Assembly: GCA_900696645.1 (NCBI GenBank)
Contig: CAADGV010000007.1
Coordinates: 259,029-323,028 of the forward strand
Direction of reading: 5' to 3'
DNA length: 64,000 nt
Source: an uncultured Chlorobiota bacterium
Lineage (GTDB): Bacteria > Bacteroidota > Ignavibacteria > UBA10030 > UBA6906
Shown here piece by piece: positions 51,587-60,744 of the stretch. Under the pieces are notes generated by a model. It was not told where the DNA came from. It ran no database searches and saw only the letters and a program-made list of their open reading frames with translations. Numbering within the stretch: position 1 is the first letter of the stretch; every line of letters begins with the position of its first letter. A program made the position numbers and the translations under genes.

Positions 51587-52594
51587 ATGGCGGGCATACT
51601 CTCACAACAAGAAATTGACAGTCTTCTTTCAGGAATGACAAAGCAAGACGAGGCGACGGAAACGAATCCCGGGGCGGATCGAGAGGTTCTTCCTTTCGAT
51701 TTCCAGATTCCGAGCCGGATTTCGAAACGGCAACTGCAGGCGTTGAACGCCGTGTATGTAACATTTGCGGAGGCGTTCGGCTCGTACCTCCTGTCAAGCT
51801 TGCAGGCACGGGTCTCGATGAGTGTAACGGATGTGCAGCAAATGTTTTACTCGCAATATCTTGCCTCCACGGCAAAGCCGAGCTGCTTGTATGTTTTCCG
51901 GATGGGCGAATCCGAGGCACAGGGCGTTCTGGAATTAAGCCCGTCGCTGGTGCTTGCGGTTATTGCACGAATGCTCGGGGGAACTGCCGATCCGAATCTT
52001 CCTCCTCGCTCGATCACGAAGATTGAACAGAACATCACCCGCGGAATTGTTCTCCGTGCTCTTGCCGATATGGATCGTGCCTGGGCGACAATCATCGACC
52101 GGAAATTCGTGCTGGAACGTTATGAAACTGAAGGCGACTTTCTCCAGATTGCTCCGGCAAGTGAAGTTGTTCTGGTCGTATCGTTCGAACTATCAATCGA
52201 CGGGCAGCCGTATGCAATGAACATCTGCCTTCCAACGTTCGCCTTTGAAGACATTCTTGCCAAACTCCACGTTCAACATTCTGCCGGTGTGGATTCGAGT
52301 CATGGCCATACCGAATCCCGCGTCGTCGTTATGAAGACATTGGAAACCACGAAAATCCCTCTCGTGTGCGTGCTTGGCGATACGACTCTAACAGTAAAAC
52401 AATTGATGAATCTGGAGCCCGGCGACGTGTTACTCACGGATACTACGACAGCCAGCGATCTCCGGATCGAACTTGGAGGCACAACGCGGGCGCTCGGAAA
52501 ACCGGGAATCTCCAACGGACGGGCGGCAGTGAAGCTAACTCAAATAATGTCAGATACCATTAATCAGGAAGAAGGTCAACATGGAACAAATTAA
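51587..52594 (+). CDS. fliM: flagellar motor switch protein FliM
   Basis: 335 residues from the ATG at 51587, chosen because MAGILSQQEIDSLLSGM carries the conserved N-terminal EIDxLL peptide that binds phospho-CheY. The middle domain has SQYLASTAKPSCLYVFRM and LGGTADPNLPPRSITKIEQNITRGIVLRALADMDRAW; the C-terminal SpoA domain starts ~260. It is a C-ring component controlling rotation direction. It overlaps fliN by 14 bp. Confidence 0.95.
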   Translation: MAGILSQQEIDSLLSGMTKQDEATETNPGADREVLPFDFQIPSRISKRQLQALNAVYVTFAEAFGSYLLSSLQARVSMSVTDVQQMFYSQYLASTAKPSCLYVFRMGESEAQGVLELSPSLVLAVIARMLGGTADPNLPPRSITKIEQNITRGIVLRALADMDRAWATIIDRKFVLERYETEGDFLQIAPASEVVLVVSFELSIDGQPYAMNICLPTFAFEDILAKLHVQHSAGVDSSHGHTESRVVVMKTLETTKIPLVCVLGDTTLTVKQLMNLEPGDVLLTDTTTASDLRIELGGTTRALGKPGISNGRAAVKLTQIMSDTINQEEGQHGTN

Positions 52595-53027
52595 GGATGA
52601 AGAGATCCTGAAATTTCCTCCGCGTCAACAGGAAGCTGAGAAAGCGAAGGAGCAAACAGAAGGTGAAGCCCGCCTGTTTCCTTATGCTACCGGGGATGTG
52701 GAAATGCAGAAGGCAAGCTTTCAACCGTTGGATCAGACGGCTGAACCCGGCTCGGGTGATCGGGACAAAAAGCTTGACCTGATTATGGGCATCAATCTGT
52801 CGGTCTCCGTTGAACTCGGCCGGACGAACCTTGAGATTCGACGAATTCTGGACATGAAGCGCGGCTCAATCATCGAGTTCGACAGAATGGCCGGCGAGCC
52901 TGTTGATATTGTTGTCAACGGAACAAAGATGGCCGAAGGCGAAGTTGTTGTCATCGACAAGCATTTTGCCATCCGCGTGACGAGCCTCGTCGGGACAGAG
53001 GAACGCATAAAGGGGCTGGGTTCCTGA
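52581..53027 (+). CDS. fliN: flagellar motor switch protein FliN
   Basis: 148 residues. After a ~65-residue charged N-terminus comes the SpoA domain: LDLIMGINLSVSVELGRTNLEIRRILDMKRGSIIEFDRMAGEPVDIVVNGTKMAEGEVVVIDKHFAIRVTSL. FliN forms the base of the C-ring with FliM and binds FliH. The start overlaps fliM and the stop overlaps fliO. Confidence 0.95.
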   Translation: MEQIKDEEILKFPPRQQEAEKAKEQTEGEARLFPYATGDVEMQKASFQPLDQTAEPGSGDRDKKLDLIMGINLSVSVELGRTNLEIRRILDMKRGSIIEFDRMAGEPVDIVVNGTKMAEGEVVVIDKHFAIRVTSLVGTEERIKGLGS

Positions 53028-53428
53028 TGGAGTGGATTGTGGTGAAGTCTCTTCTCTCGCTCGGCGCAGTCATTCTGCTGATGATCGGCGTTGTGTTCGT
53101 GATGAAGAAATATGTGTACGGACGCCAATCCTCATCATCGCAAATCGTTGAGATGAAGGTGATTGGAACGTTGATGATTCAGCCCAAACGCTCAGTCAGC
53201 GTGATCAAAGTAATGGACAAAATTCTTGTGATTGGACTGTCGGAAGACGGGATGCAATCACTGGGCGAAATTAGTGATGCAAAAAGTCTGAGCCGGATCG
53301 ACGAACGGCTTGCCGGTGAGTCTGCACAAGGCGGTTGGTTTACAAGAAAACCCTCGCAATCCGCGTCCGTTTCATTTGCGGAGGCGCTAAAGGCGCAAAT
53401 CAGCAAAGTGGCAACGAAAGGGGCCTGA
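53027..53428 (+). CDS. fliO: flagellar biosynthesis protein FliO
   Basis: 133 residues. One N-terminal membrane segment (~5-27, VKSLLSLGAVILLMIGVVFVMK) followed by a small cytoplasmic beta-rich domain (VIGTLMIQPKRSVSVIKVMDKILVIGLSEDGMQSLGEI). FliO helps assemble the FliP ring of the export gate. Conservation is low but size, topology and the fliN-fliO-fliP order are diagnostic. It overlaps both neighbours by one base. Confidence 0.88.
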   Translation: MEWIVVKSLLSLGAVILLMIGVVFVMKKYVYGRQSSSSQIVEMKVIGTLMIQPKRSVSVIKVMDKILVIGLSEDGMQSLGEISDAKSLSRIDERLAGESAQGGWFTRKPSQSASVSFAEALKAQISKVATKGA

Positions 53429-54180
53429 TGACGAGAAAGCTGCTGCTCCTCATTCTTGCGTGTGTTCTTGTCGCGGGCGAGCTATATGCGCAGAGCAAGC
53501 CTATGCCTCTTCCAAAACTCTCGGTGGAGGTGGGCAAGACGGCGAATCCGGAGGATGTGTCCATCACGCTACAGATTTTGTTCTTGATGACCATTCTTTC
53601 ACTTGCCCCGGCGCTTCTGATTCTGACTACAGCATTCACACGTATCATTGTAGTGTTCCATTTCCTGAAACAGGCAATGGGAACAACACAGATGCCTCCT
53701 TCACAGGTTCTCATCGGGCTGTCATTATTTCTGACATTCTTCGTAATGGCTCCGACTTGGAACAAGGTGAATAATTCAGCTCTTCAGCCCTATTTCCAGA
53801 AGAAAATAACTCTCGAGGAAGCATACGACAAAGGCGTTGAACCCATTCGTGAGTTCATGTTCAAACAAACGCGAGAGGAAGACTTGGGATTGTTCCTGCG
53901 TCTCTCAAATCTCGACAAGCCCAAGAGCCGTAACGATGTGCCAACGTATGCGCTCATTCCGGCGTATGCCATCAGCGAGTTACGTGTGGGGTTTCAGATA
54001 GGGTTCATGCTCTTCATTCCCTTCATCATTATCGATATGGTAGTGGCAAGTATTCTTATGTCGATGGGTATGATGATGCTGCCGCCGGCAATGATTTCGA
54101 TGCCATTTAAGATTCTGTTGTTTGTGCTGATTGATGGATGGCATCTCGTAGTGAAATCGTTGATGCAGAGCTTCCAGTAA
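53428..54180 (+). CDS. fliP: flagellar export gate protein FliP
   Basis: 250 residues from the ATG at 53428, which overlaps the fliO stop and opens a signal peptide (MTRKLLLLILACVLVAGELYA). The family core follows: LQILFLMTILSLAPALLILTTAFTRIIVVFHFLKQAMGTTQMPPSQVLIGLSLFLTFFVMAP and IGFMLFIPFIIIDMVVASILMSMGMMMLPPAMISMPFKILLFVLIDGW. Five copies form the export gate core in the inner membrane. Confidence 0.96.
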   Translation: MTRKLLLLILACVLVAGELYAQSKPMPLPKLSVEVGKTANPEDVSITLQILFLMTILSLAPALLILTTAFTRIIVVFHFLKQAMGTTQMPPSQVLIGLSLFLTFFVMAPTWNKVNNSALQPYFQKKITLEEAYDKGVEPIREFMFKQTREEDLGLFLRLSNLDKPKSRNDVPTYALIPAYAISELRVGFQIGFMLFIPFIIIDMVVASILMSMGMMMLPPAMISMPFKILLFVLIDGWHLVVKSLMQSFQ

Positions 54181-54189
54181 GGAGATGAT

Positions 54190-54459
54190 ATGACTGTTGA
54201 ATTTGTAGTCCACCTGTTCCGTGAGACATTCTTCACCGCACTGCTTGTAGCGGCGCCTGTTCTTCTGGCCTCGTTGCTTGTAGGTTTGTTTATCTCCGTG
54301 TTGCAGGCTGCAACATCTATTCAAGAGTTCACGCTGACGTTTGTTCCGAAACTCATCGCTATCGCTGTCATTCTCGTCTTAACCCTGCCGTGGATGATTG
54401 ATACGCTGCTCGGATTCACTATCGGCCTCTTCCAGCAAATCCCGACAATAGCACACTAA
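54190..54459 (+). CDS. fliQ: flagellar export gate protein FliQ
   Basis: 89 residues, usual size, with two membrane helices (~15-38 and ~50-72) and the pattern LLVAAPVLLASLLVGLFISVLQAATSIQEFTLTFVPKLIAI. FliQ packs around FliP/FliR in the export gate. AAGGAG lies before the ATG. Confidence 0.96.
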   Translation: MTVEFVVHLFRETFFTALLVAAPVLLASLLVGLFISVLQAATSIQEFTLTFVPKLIAIAVILVLTLPWMIDTLLGFTIGLFQQIPTIAH

Positions 54460-54473
54460 CGGAAGCAAGAACA

Positions 54474-55241
54474 ATGGAAGTATACGTTTCCCAGCTTCTT
54501 CTCTTTCTCCTGCTGTTCGTGCGTATCACGTCGTTAGTTGTTGTTGCGCCGGTATTGGGACATCAGGGCATTCCGGTGCAGGTCAAGGTAGCATTCGGCC
54601 TGTTCTTTTCGTTTGTCTTGTACCCCGTAACTGCGGGTGATGCACCGCCTGTGACAACAGAGTTCTTGCCGTTTGTATTGCTCATTCTTCATGAAGCGGC
54701 AGCCGGAATCCTGATCGGATTTGCAACCGGTTTGTTGTTTGCGGGCGTCCGGTATGCGGGCGAGTTGATTTCGCTTGAGACGGGCCTTTCGGCTGCATCT
54801 ATGTTCGATCCTGAGGCAGGCAAAAGTACGTCGGTGATCAGCGAATTGATGTACTTGATGATGCTTATGGTGTTCCTCCTTTTGAACGGACATCATTTTG
54901 TGCTTGAGGCGCTCTATCTGAGCTATACGGCAATTCCCATCGGCGGATTGACACTCTCTGCCGCAGCCTTCGACGAGATGTTGAAGCTCACAGGGTTCAT
55001 TTTCATTGTTGCGGTGAAACTGGCGGCCCCGGTTATGGTTGCGATGTTCCTCATCAGCGTTGCGCTTTCGATTCTCTCCCGCGTGATGCCGCAGATGAAC
55101 ATCTTCATGGTGGCGTTTCCGCTGAAAATCGGTGCGGGGTTCTTTGCAATCATGACGGCAGCTCCGTTGCTGGTGTTCGTGTTCAAAAAGCTGCTTGCAA
55201 CGTTTGAGGCCAACTTGCTTGAATTGATCAGGGTATTGTAA
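54474..55241 (+). CDS. fliR: flagellar export gate protein FliR
   Basis: 255 residues with about six membrane segments. Landmarks are LLLFLLLFVRITSLVVVAPVLGHQGIPVQVKVAFGLFFSFVLYP, EAAAGILIGFATGLLFAGVRYAGELI and MPQMNIFMVAFPLKIGAGFFAI. FliR completes the FliP5-Q4-R1 gate. It is 3 bp before flhB. Confidence 0.95.
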   Translation: MEVYVSQLLLFLLLFVRITSLVVVAPVLGHQGIPVQVKVAFGLFFSFVLYPVTAGDAPPVTTEFLPFVLLILHEAAAGILIGFATGLLFAGVRYAGELISLETGLSAASMFDPEAGKSTSVISELMYLMMLMVFLLLNGHHFVLEALYLSYTAIPIGGLTLSAAAFDEMLKLTGFIFIVAVKLAAPVMVAMFLISVALSILSRVMPQMNIFMVAFPLKIGAGFFAIMTAAPLLVFVFKKLLATFEANLLELIRVL

Positions 55242-55244
55242 GAG

Positions 55245-56339
55245 ATGGCAGAATTCGATTCATCGGCTGAAGAAAAAACCGAACCAGCGAGTCAAAAGAA
55301 GAAAGATGATACGCGCAAGAAGGGAAGCGTTGCCAAGTCAACCGACTTGAACTCGGCGGCTGTTCTGGTGTTCGGCCTGCTGGTGCTGTATTTGGGAGGC
55401 TCAACCGTTGCGCTGAAGCTTGCGGCAATCGGGCGTTCCGTATTCTCGAATGTCGGGCAGGTTGAGCTCAGCACCGCCAACCTGCATTTCATTCTTCGGG
55501 AGGGGATTGTTTCGTTCGCGTTGATTCTGGCGCCGTTGCTGCTTGCGGTGATGGTGGTCGGTTTGATCTCGAATGTTGCCCAGGTTGGACTGTTGTTCGC
55601 GTGGGAGCCGTTACGGCCAAAATTCACGAAGCTCAATGTTCTCAAAGGGCTGAAGCGCATTCTGGCATCAAAACACTCCATCGTTGAAGTGATGAAAGGC
55701 TTGCTAAAGATATCCGTAATTGCAACAGTTGCTTACGGTTCAATGCATGATGTGGTGTCCGAATCCCTCTCTTTGGCAGACGGCACAGTGAGCGGAATTG
55801 TCGGGTTCATGTCGGTTGCGTCGGTAACTGTTGGTTTGAAAGTCGGGCTCGCTTTCTTTGTCATTGCAGCGGCAGATTACGCTTTCCAGCGATTTGAATT
55901 CGAGAAGAAGTTGCGCATGACGAAGCATGAAGTAAAGGAAGAGATGAAACAGGCCGAGGGCGATCCGCTGATCAAGGGACGCATCAGAACGATCCAGCGT
56001 CAGATTGCCTATCGCCGCATGATGCAGGATGTTCCTAAAGCAGACGTCGTGGTTACAAACCCGACACACTTTGCAGTCGCCATCAAGTACGAAATGGGAA
56101 AAATGGGAGCACCGAAAGTCGTTGCAAAAGGTGTTGATCTCATCGCGCAGCGCATCAAGAGTATCGCTCAGGAAAACAATGTCCCGATTGTCGAGGACAA
56201 GCCACTCGCGCAAATGCTGTACAAAACGGTTGAAGTAGGCGAGGAAATCCCGGAAAAACTGTTCCAAGTTGTCGCACAGGTGCTGGCATATGTATATCGC
56301 CTGCGCGAATCACGAAAGTCAATGTTCAGTGTGAACTAA
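55245..56339 (+). CDS. flhB: flagellar export switch protein FlhB
   Basis: 364 residues. N-terminal TEPASQKKKDDTRKKGSVAKSTDLNSA, four membrane segments, then the cytoplasmic domain with the self-cleaving NPTH motif (residues 272-275, VVVTNPTHFAVAIKY) and PIVEDKPLAQMLYKTVEVGEEIP. FlhB gates the switch from hook to filament substrates, signalled by FliK. All key residues are present. Confidence 0.96.
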   Translation: MAEFDSSAEEKTEPASQKKKDDTRKKGSVAKSTDLNSAAVLVFGLLVLYLGGSTVALKLAAIGRSVFSNVGQVELSTANLHFILREGIVSFALILAPLLLAVMVVGLISNVAQVGLLFAWEPLRPKFTKLNVLKGLKRILASKHSIVEVMKGLLKISVIATVAYGSMHDVVSESLSLADGTVSGIVGFMSVASVTVGLKVGLAFFVIAAADYAFQRFEFEKKLRMTKHEVKEEMKQAEGDPLIKGRIRTIQRQIAYRRMMQDVPKADVVVTNPTHFAVAIKYEMGKMGAPKVVAKGVDLIAQRIKSIAQENNVPIVEDKPLAQMLYKTVEVGEEIPEKLFQVVAQVLAYVYRLRESRKSMFSVN

Positions 56340-56342
56340 ACG

Positions 56343-58436
56343 ATGGAATCAGCGATTCACAACAGAGGGTTTCTCGACTCGGCGCCAATGAAGATGCTGA
56401 GCAAGAACTCCGACTTCGTCCTTGCGGGCGGTGTGATACTCATTCTCGCAATGATGATCATTCCATTACCGCCGTTGATGCTGGACGTGTTGCTTGCAAC
56501 GAACATCACCATCGCCATACTCATTCTGACGGTGTCGATGTACATCACGCATCCATTGGAACTGTCGGTGTTTCCCGGTCTGCTTCTTATACTCACCATT
56601 TTCCGTTTGTCGCTCAATGTCGCTTCGACACGCTTGATTCTGGGTGAAGGATATGCAGGTGAAGTGATCAATGCGTTTGGCGTATTCGTGGTTCAGGGAA
56701 ACTACGTAGTCGGGTTCATCATCTTCATTATTCTCGTCATCATTCAATTCATCGTTATTGTGAAAGGTGCCGGACGCATTGCGGAAGTAGCAGCACGCTT
56801 TACTCTCGATGCAATGCCCGGCAAGCAAATGGCGATTGACGCCGATATGAATGCAGGCCTTATCACGGAAGATCAGGCCCGGCAACGTCGTCGAGAAATT
56901 GCCCGTGAAGCTGAGTTTCATGGAGCAATGGATGGCGCAAGCAAGTTCGTGAAGGGTGATGCAATCGCCGGGCTCTTGATCAACCTTGTCAACATTGTAG
57001 GCGGGTTTGTGATTGGTATCGTACAACGGGGAATGCCGTTCACGGATGCTCTGCAAAACTACACGTTACTAACGGTGGGTGACGGGCTCGTGTCGCAGAT
57101 TCCCGCACTCATTGTATCAACGGCCGCCGGTATGATTGTGACACGCAGCGCGTCGGGGACTGCGCTTGATATTGAAATGCGAACGCAACTATTGGGGAAA
57201 CCGAAACCGTTATTGATTGTTTCAGGAGCGTTGGGACTTTTTGCCATCGTTCCCGGCCTTCCAACGATTCCGTTCCTGTTGCTTGCCGGGCTTACCGGAT
57301 CGATAGGATTCGTCAATATGCGCGATAGCAAACATGCTGCGCTTGAGAAAGCGAAACCGTCAACTCCTGCAACTCCTAAACAAGAGCAGATAGAGGATTA
57401 TCTCCAAGTTGACCCGTTAGAGGTGGAAATCGGATACGGGCTGATTTCTCTGGTTGATGAGACACAGGGTGGGGATTTGTTCAATCGCATAACGAATCTC
57501 CGTAAACAACTTGCGATGGATTTGGGGATTATCATCCCTCCGGTCCGTGTACGAGATAATCTTCAACTCGATCCCAATCAATATGTCATCAAGATCCGCG
57601 GGAATGTAGTTGTAACGAACACTCTGATGGTTGATCGTCTGCTTGCGATGAACCCCGGTATTGTTGGTGAAGAACTCAAGGGTATTGCCGCGAAAGAGCC
57701 TGCATTTGGTTTATCGGCTCTCTGGATAGGCTCGCACGAGCGTGATCATGCTGAGATGGCAGGCTATACGGTGGTGGAGCCGGCAGCGGTTCTCTCTACA
57801 CATCTGCAGGAAGTATTGCGTCGCAATTGCGACAAGATTCTTGGCCGGCAAGAGACGAAGAAATTAATCGAGAATCTAAAGAAGGAATATCCGGCCATTG
57901 TTGAAGAAATCAATCCGGAATCGCTTCCGTTCGGTACAATCCAAAAAGTGCTGCAGAATCTGTTGCGGGAAGGAATTCCGGTAAGGGACCTTGTCACTAT
58001 TCTTGAGTCGCTATGTGACTATGCGAAGGTGACGAAGAATGTCGACGTACTGACAGAGTATGTCCGCCATTCCCTCTCGGATACAATTGCCCGGATGTAT
58101 AAAGACGGAAAGGGGGTGCTGCACGCAATTGCGATGGACCCGCGGCTTGAGCATGTCATCACCAATGCGCTGCAACATCAGCGCGAAAGCAGTCCAAGTC
58201 TCGGTCTGGCGCCCGAGATAATCGAAGAAATACAAAAAAGCCTGACGACAAACGTCGAAATGATGATGGGGGCGGGATATCAGCCGGTCGTTCTATGTGT
58301 TGCCACCGTCAGGCCGTATTTCTATCGCTTGATTCGAACATCGTTCCCGAACGTTGCAGTCTTGTCGTTTACGGAACTGCCGCCCGAAACAGAAATTGAA
58401 TTCATAGGAAAACTGGAGGTAAGCAATGCGGATTAA
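56343..58436 (+). CDS. flhA: flagellar export protein FlhA
   Basis: 697 residues, usual size. The N-terminal half has about eight membrane helices and the conserved loop GRIAEVAARFTLDAMPGKQMAIDADMNAGLITEDQARQRR. The C-terminal half is the cytoplasmic ring domain (YLQVDPLEVEIGYGLISLVD..., PVRVRDNLQLDPNQYVI). FlhA docks chaperone-substrate complexes and conducts protons for export. It overlaps flhF by 11 bp. Confidence 0.97.
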   Translation: MESAIHNRGFLDSAPMKMLSKNSDFVLAGGVILILAMMIIPLPPLMLDVLLATNITIAILILTVSMYITHPLELSVFPGLLLILTIFRLSLNVASTRLILGEGYAGEVINAFGVFVVQGNYVVGFIIFIILVIIQFIVIVKGAGRIAEVAARFTLDAMPGKQMAIDADMNAGLITEDQARQRRREIAREAEFHGAMDGASKFVKGDAIAGLLINLVNIVGGFVIGIVQRGMPFTDALQNYTLLTVGDGLVSQIPALIVSTAAGMIVTRSASGTALDIEMRTQLLGKPKPLLIVSGALGLFAIVPGLPTIPFLLLAGLTGSIGFVNMRDSKHAALEKAKPSTPATPKQEQIEDYLQVDPLEVEIGYGLISLVDETQGGDLFNRITNLRKQLAMDLGIIIPPVRVRDNLQLDPNQYVIKIRGNVVVTNTLMVDRLLAMNPGIVGEELKGIAAKEPAFGLSALWIGSHERDHAEMAGYTVVEPAAVLSTHLQEVLRRNCDKILGRQETKKLIENLKKEYPAIVEEINPESLPFGTIQKVLQNLLREGIPVRDLVTILESLCDYAKVTKNVDVLTEYVRHSLSDTIARMYKDGKGVLHAIAMDPRLEHVITNALQHQRESSPSLGLAPEIIEEIQKSLTTNVEMMMGAGYQPVVLCVATVRPYFYRLIRTSFPNVAVLSFTELPPETEIEFIGKLEVSNAD

Positions 58437-59673
58437 GAAATTTACCGGTGCCACACTGAAAGCTGCAACGGATGTGATGAGAAGCGAATTGGGGGAGGAT
58501 GCGATTATTCTGAACACGAGAACTGTTCCCAAGGGCGGCGTGCTCAACTTTCTTCGAAAGGATGAGTTTGAGATTACTGCTGCCATTGATGAAGAAGCGG
58601 TTGCAGAATCGGATTCGGATTTCCCGCGACACTTGGCCCGCGCAGGCATCAGCCCGACGGCATCGAAAACGTCTGGCGGCGAGAACACATTTGCAAGTCT
58701 GCAAAAAGTAGCCAAGCAGTTCGAACATCGGACCCGTGAGCGGCATCCGGGAAGGGTGGGCGTTCAATCTGCGAACAGCCTGGCCGAGTATCATGATTTG
58801 AAGGGGGAGGTCGAGCATTTACGAAGTGTGGTTGAGGAAATTGCTGTTCATCTCAAGTACAGCAAAATGCCGACCCTGCCCGAACACCTGAAAAGCGCGT
58901 ATGCAAGACTTGTCGAGCAGGATGTTAATGAACACCTTGCATCGGAACTCGTCCAAAGCGCGTATCGCTCGTTGGGCGAAGACCGCCTCGGAAACAAGAA
59001 AGATGTCGAGATGCATCTGTTACGTACTCTTTCCGGAATGTTCAAGACGTTGCCGCCGGCAACATCCTCGAAAAAGCCCCGGATCATCGCCTTGGTGGGC
59101 CCGACCGGAGTCGGGAAAACAACAACAGTGGCAAAGCTCGCTGCCATTCACAAGCTTATCCACAAACAAAGCGTTGCATTGGTTTCTGCGGACACGTATC
59201 GAATCGGCGCGATTGAGCAGTTGAGAACCTTCGCGACGATTGCCGACATCCCGATGGAGGTGGTGTATAAGCCCGCCGAGATGAAATCCGCTCTATCATC
59301 TTTCAAAGGAAAGGATGTTGTCTTCATCGACACAGTTGGAAGAAGCCAACGAATGAAGAAAGAGATCAATGAATTGGCAAAGTTCGTAAGCGCTGCGAAT
59401 CCTCAGGAAGTTCATCTTGTTCTCAACACTTCAACTCACGGCCGGGCGTTGGAGGAGATACTCGAGCGGTTCAAGACCGTTACTCCGAACCGGATCATCT
59501 TTTCGAAACTCGACGAGGCTGTAACATTTGGCCAAATGGTCAATATTGCACATGCATCCGGCATTCCGATCTCCTATATCACCACAGGACAAAACGTTCC
59601 TGATGATATCAAAGTGGCAAGCAATGTGCATCTTGCACAGATGGTATACACCGGAGAACTGACGAATGCTTGA
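58426..59673 (+). CDS. flhF: SRP-type GTPase FlhF
   Basis: 415 residues. N-terminal MRIKKFTGATLKAATDVMRSELGEDAIILNTR, variable B-region, then NG domain with G1 ALVGPTGVGKTTTVAKLAA (~222-240), VSADTYRIGAIEQLRTFA and DTVGRSQRMKKEI. FlhF places the flagellum, often at the pole, and works with FlhG, whose gene overlaps its end by 8 bp. Confidence 0.95.
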   Translation: MRIKKFTGATLKAATDVMRSELGEDAIILNTRTVPKGGVLNFLRKDEFEITAAIDEEAVAESDSDFPRHLARAGISPTASKTSGGENTFASLQKVAKQFEHRTRERHPGRVGVQSANSLAEYHDLKGEVEHLRSVVEEIAVHLKYSKMPTLPEHLKSAYARLVEQDVNEHLASELVQSAYRSLGEDRLGNKKDVEMHLLRTLSGMFKTLPPATSSKKPRIIALVGPTGVGKTTTVAKLAAIHKLIHKQSVALVSADTYRIGAIEQLRTFATIADIPMEVVYKPAEMKSALSSFKGKDVVFIDTVGRSQRMKKEINELAKFVSAANPQEVHLVLNTSTHGRALEEILERFKTVTPNRIIFSKLDEAVTFGQMVNIAHASGIPISYITTGQNVPDDIKVASNVHLAQMVYTGELTNA

Positions 59674-60505
59674 CCAGGCAACACGCCTACGAGAAATAGC
59701 GGAGAAGAATTGCAGCAGGAACTCTGCAATGAAGCCGCATATCATCACCGTTGCCAGCGGCAAGGGGGGCGTGGGAAAGAGTACTGTGGCGCTGAATCTT
59801 GCGTTGCGTTTGGCGGAACTTGGCAGCACATCGCTCTTGCTTGATGCGGACGAGAATCTGGGTAACATCGATGTGATGGCGGGGATTTCACCGAAGCTAC
59901 GGCTTGGCGACATCCTTCGGGGAGAGAAGGATATTGAAGACGTTATCATGCCGGTTACGAAAAACTTCAGCATTCTGCCGGGCAATTCCGGCGAGCGCGA
60001 GTATCCGTTGATGACGTTAGAGAAGCAGAAAGAATTACTCAATGATATCGCTGATCTGGATCGACACTACGACTACCTGGTCATTGATACGTCGGCAGGA
60101 ATAGGAGAGGATATCATCAACTTCGCAGTTCGTTCACACGAAACACTTGTTATTACCAGTCCCGAGCCGACAGCGATAATGGACGCCTATGCATTAATCA
60201 AAATGGTTACACTCGCTGACGAATTTGTTCCTTTGAAAGTCGTGATCAATACAGCACGGACGCCGGCCGAAGCCGATGATGCTGCAATGAAATTGCAAAC
60301 GGCTGTGAACCACTTTTTGAAGAAGCATCTTCATTATCTCGGCTCAATCCCGTACGACATCAGCGTTACAAGAGCGGTAACACGGCAATCGCCGGTTTTG
60401 AAGGAATTTCCCCTCTGCGGCGCATCACTTTCGATGAACATGCTCGCAGGTCGTATTGCAGAGCAGGCTGCACATCTGAAAACACGGAGGGTTCGTATAG
60501 CATGA
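59666..60505 (+). CDS. flhG: MinD-like ATPase FlhG
   Basis: 279 residues. The N-terminus MLDQATRLREIAE carries the DQAxxLR helix that stimulates FlhF GTPase. Next is the deviant Walker A ASGKGGVGKST (30-40) and LDADENLGNIDVM. FlhG limits flagellar number and counteracts FlhF. The C-terminal ends in a short basic tail rather than a long amphipathic helix. It overlaps flhF and the next small gene. Confidence 0.95.
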   Translation: MLDQATRLREIAEKNCSRNSAMKPHIITVASGKGGVGKSTVALNLALRLAELGSTSLLLDADENLGNIDVMAGISPKLRLGDILRGEKDIEDVIMPVTKNFSILPGNSGEREYPLMTLEKQKELLNDIADLDRHYDYLVIDTSAGIGEDIINFAVRSHETLVITSPEPTAIMDAYALIKMVTLADEFVPLKVVINTARTPAEADDAAMKLQTAVNHFLKKHLHYLGSIPYDISVTRAVTRQSPVLKEFPLCGASLSMNMLAGRIAEQAAHLKTRRVRIA

Positions 60506-60744
60506 ACAAGCTCATTTTTCAAATCGGGGTTCTGGGTTTTTGCGTTGCCACGGTCATTTTTGGCGGAAGTGGCGGATCGGTGATGGAGATTGTTTCCCGA
60601 TCGTTCATTGTTTTTGTCGGGATCGTGCTTGCCGCAACGGCAATTGTACTGGTTGGCGGGATGATGATCCAGAGGAATATCGTCGACTCCCAACCATCTG
60701 AAAAAGAGTCGACAACCCAGGTTCCGAACAACACGACAACATGA
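60502..60744 (+). CDS. small two-helix membrane protein between flhG and fliA
   Basis: 80 residues with two hydrophobic segments (~5-22 and ~31-53) and a polar, Thr/Asn-rich C-terminal tail. No family recognised. It overlaps flhG by 4 bp (ATGA) and fliA by 4 bp, so it is tightly co-translated with a placement factor and the sigma factor. It may be a membrane accessory for either; function unknown. Confidence 0.65.
   Translation: MNKLIFQIGVLGFCVATVIFGGSGGSVMEIVSRSFIVFVGIVLAATAIVLVGGMMIQRNIVDSQPSEKESTTQVPNNTTT

Noticed and set aside
56466-57056. 196-codon minus-strand frame
   Set aside because: Complement of the flhA membrane region; His/Asn-rich translation typical of antisense to hydrophobic codons.
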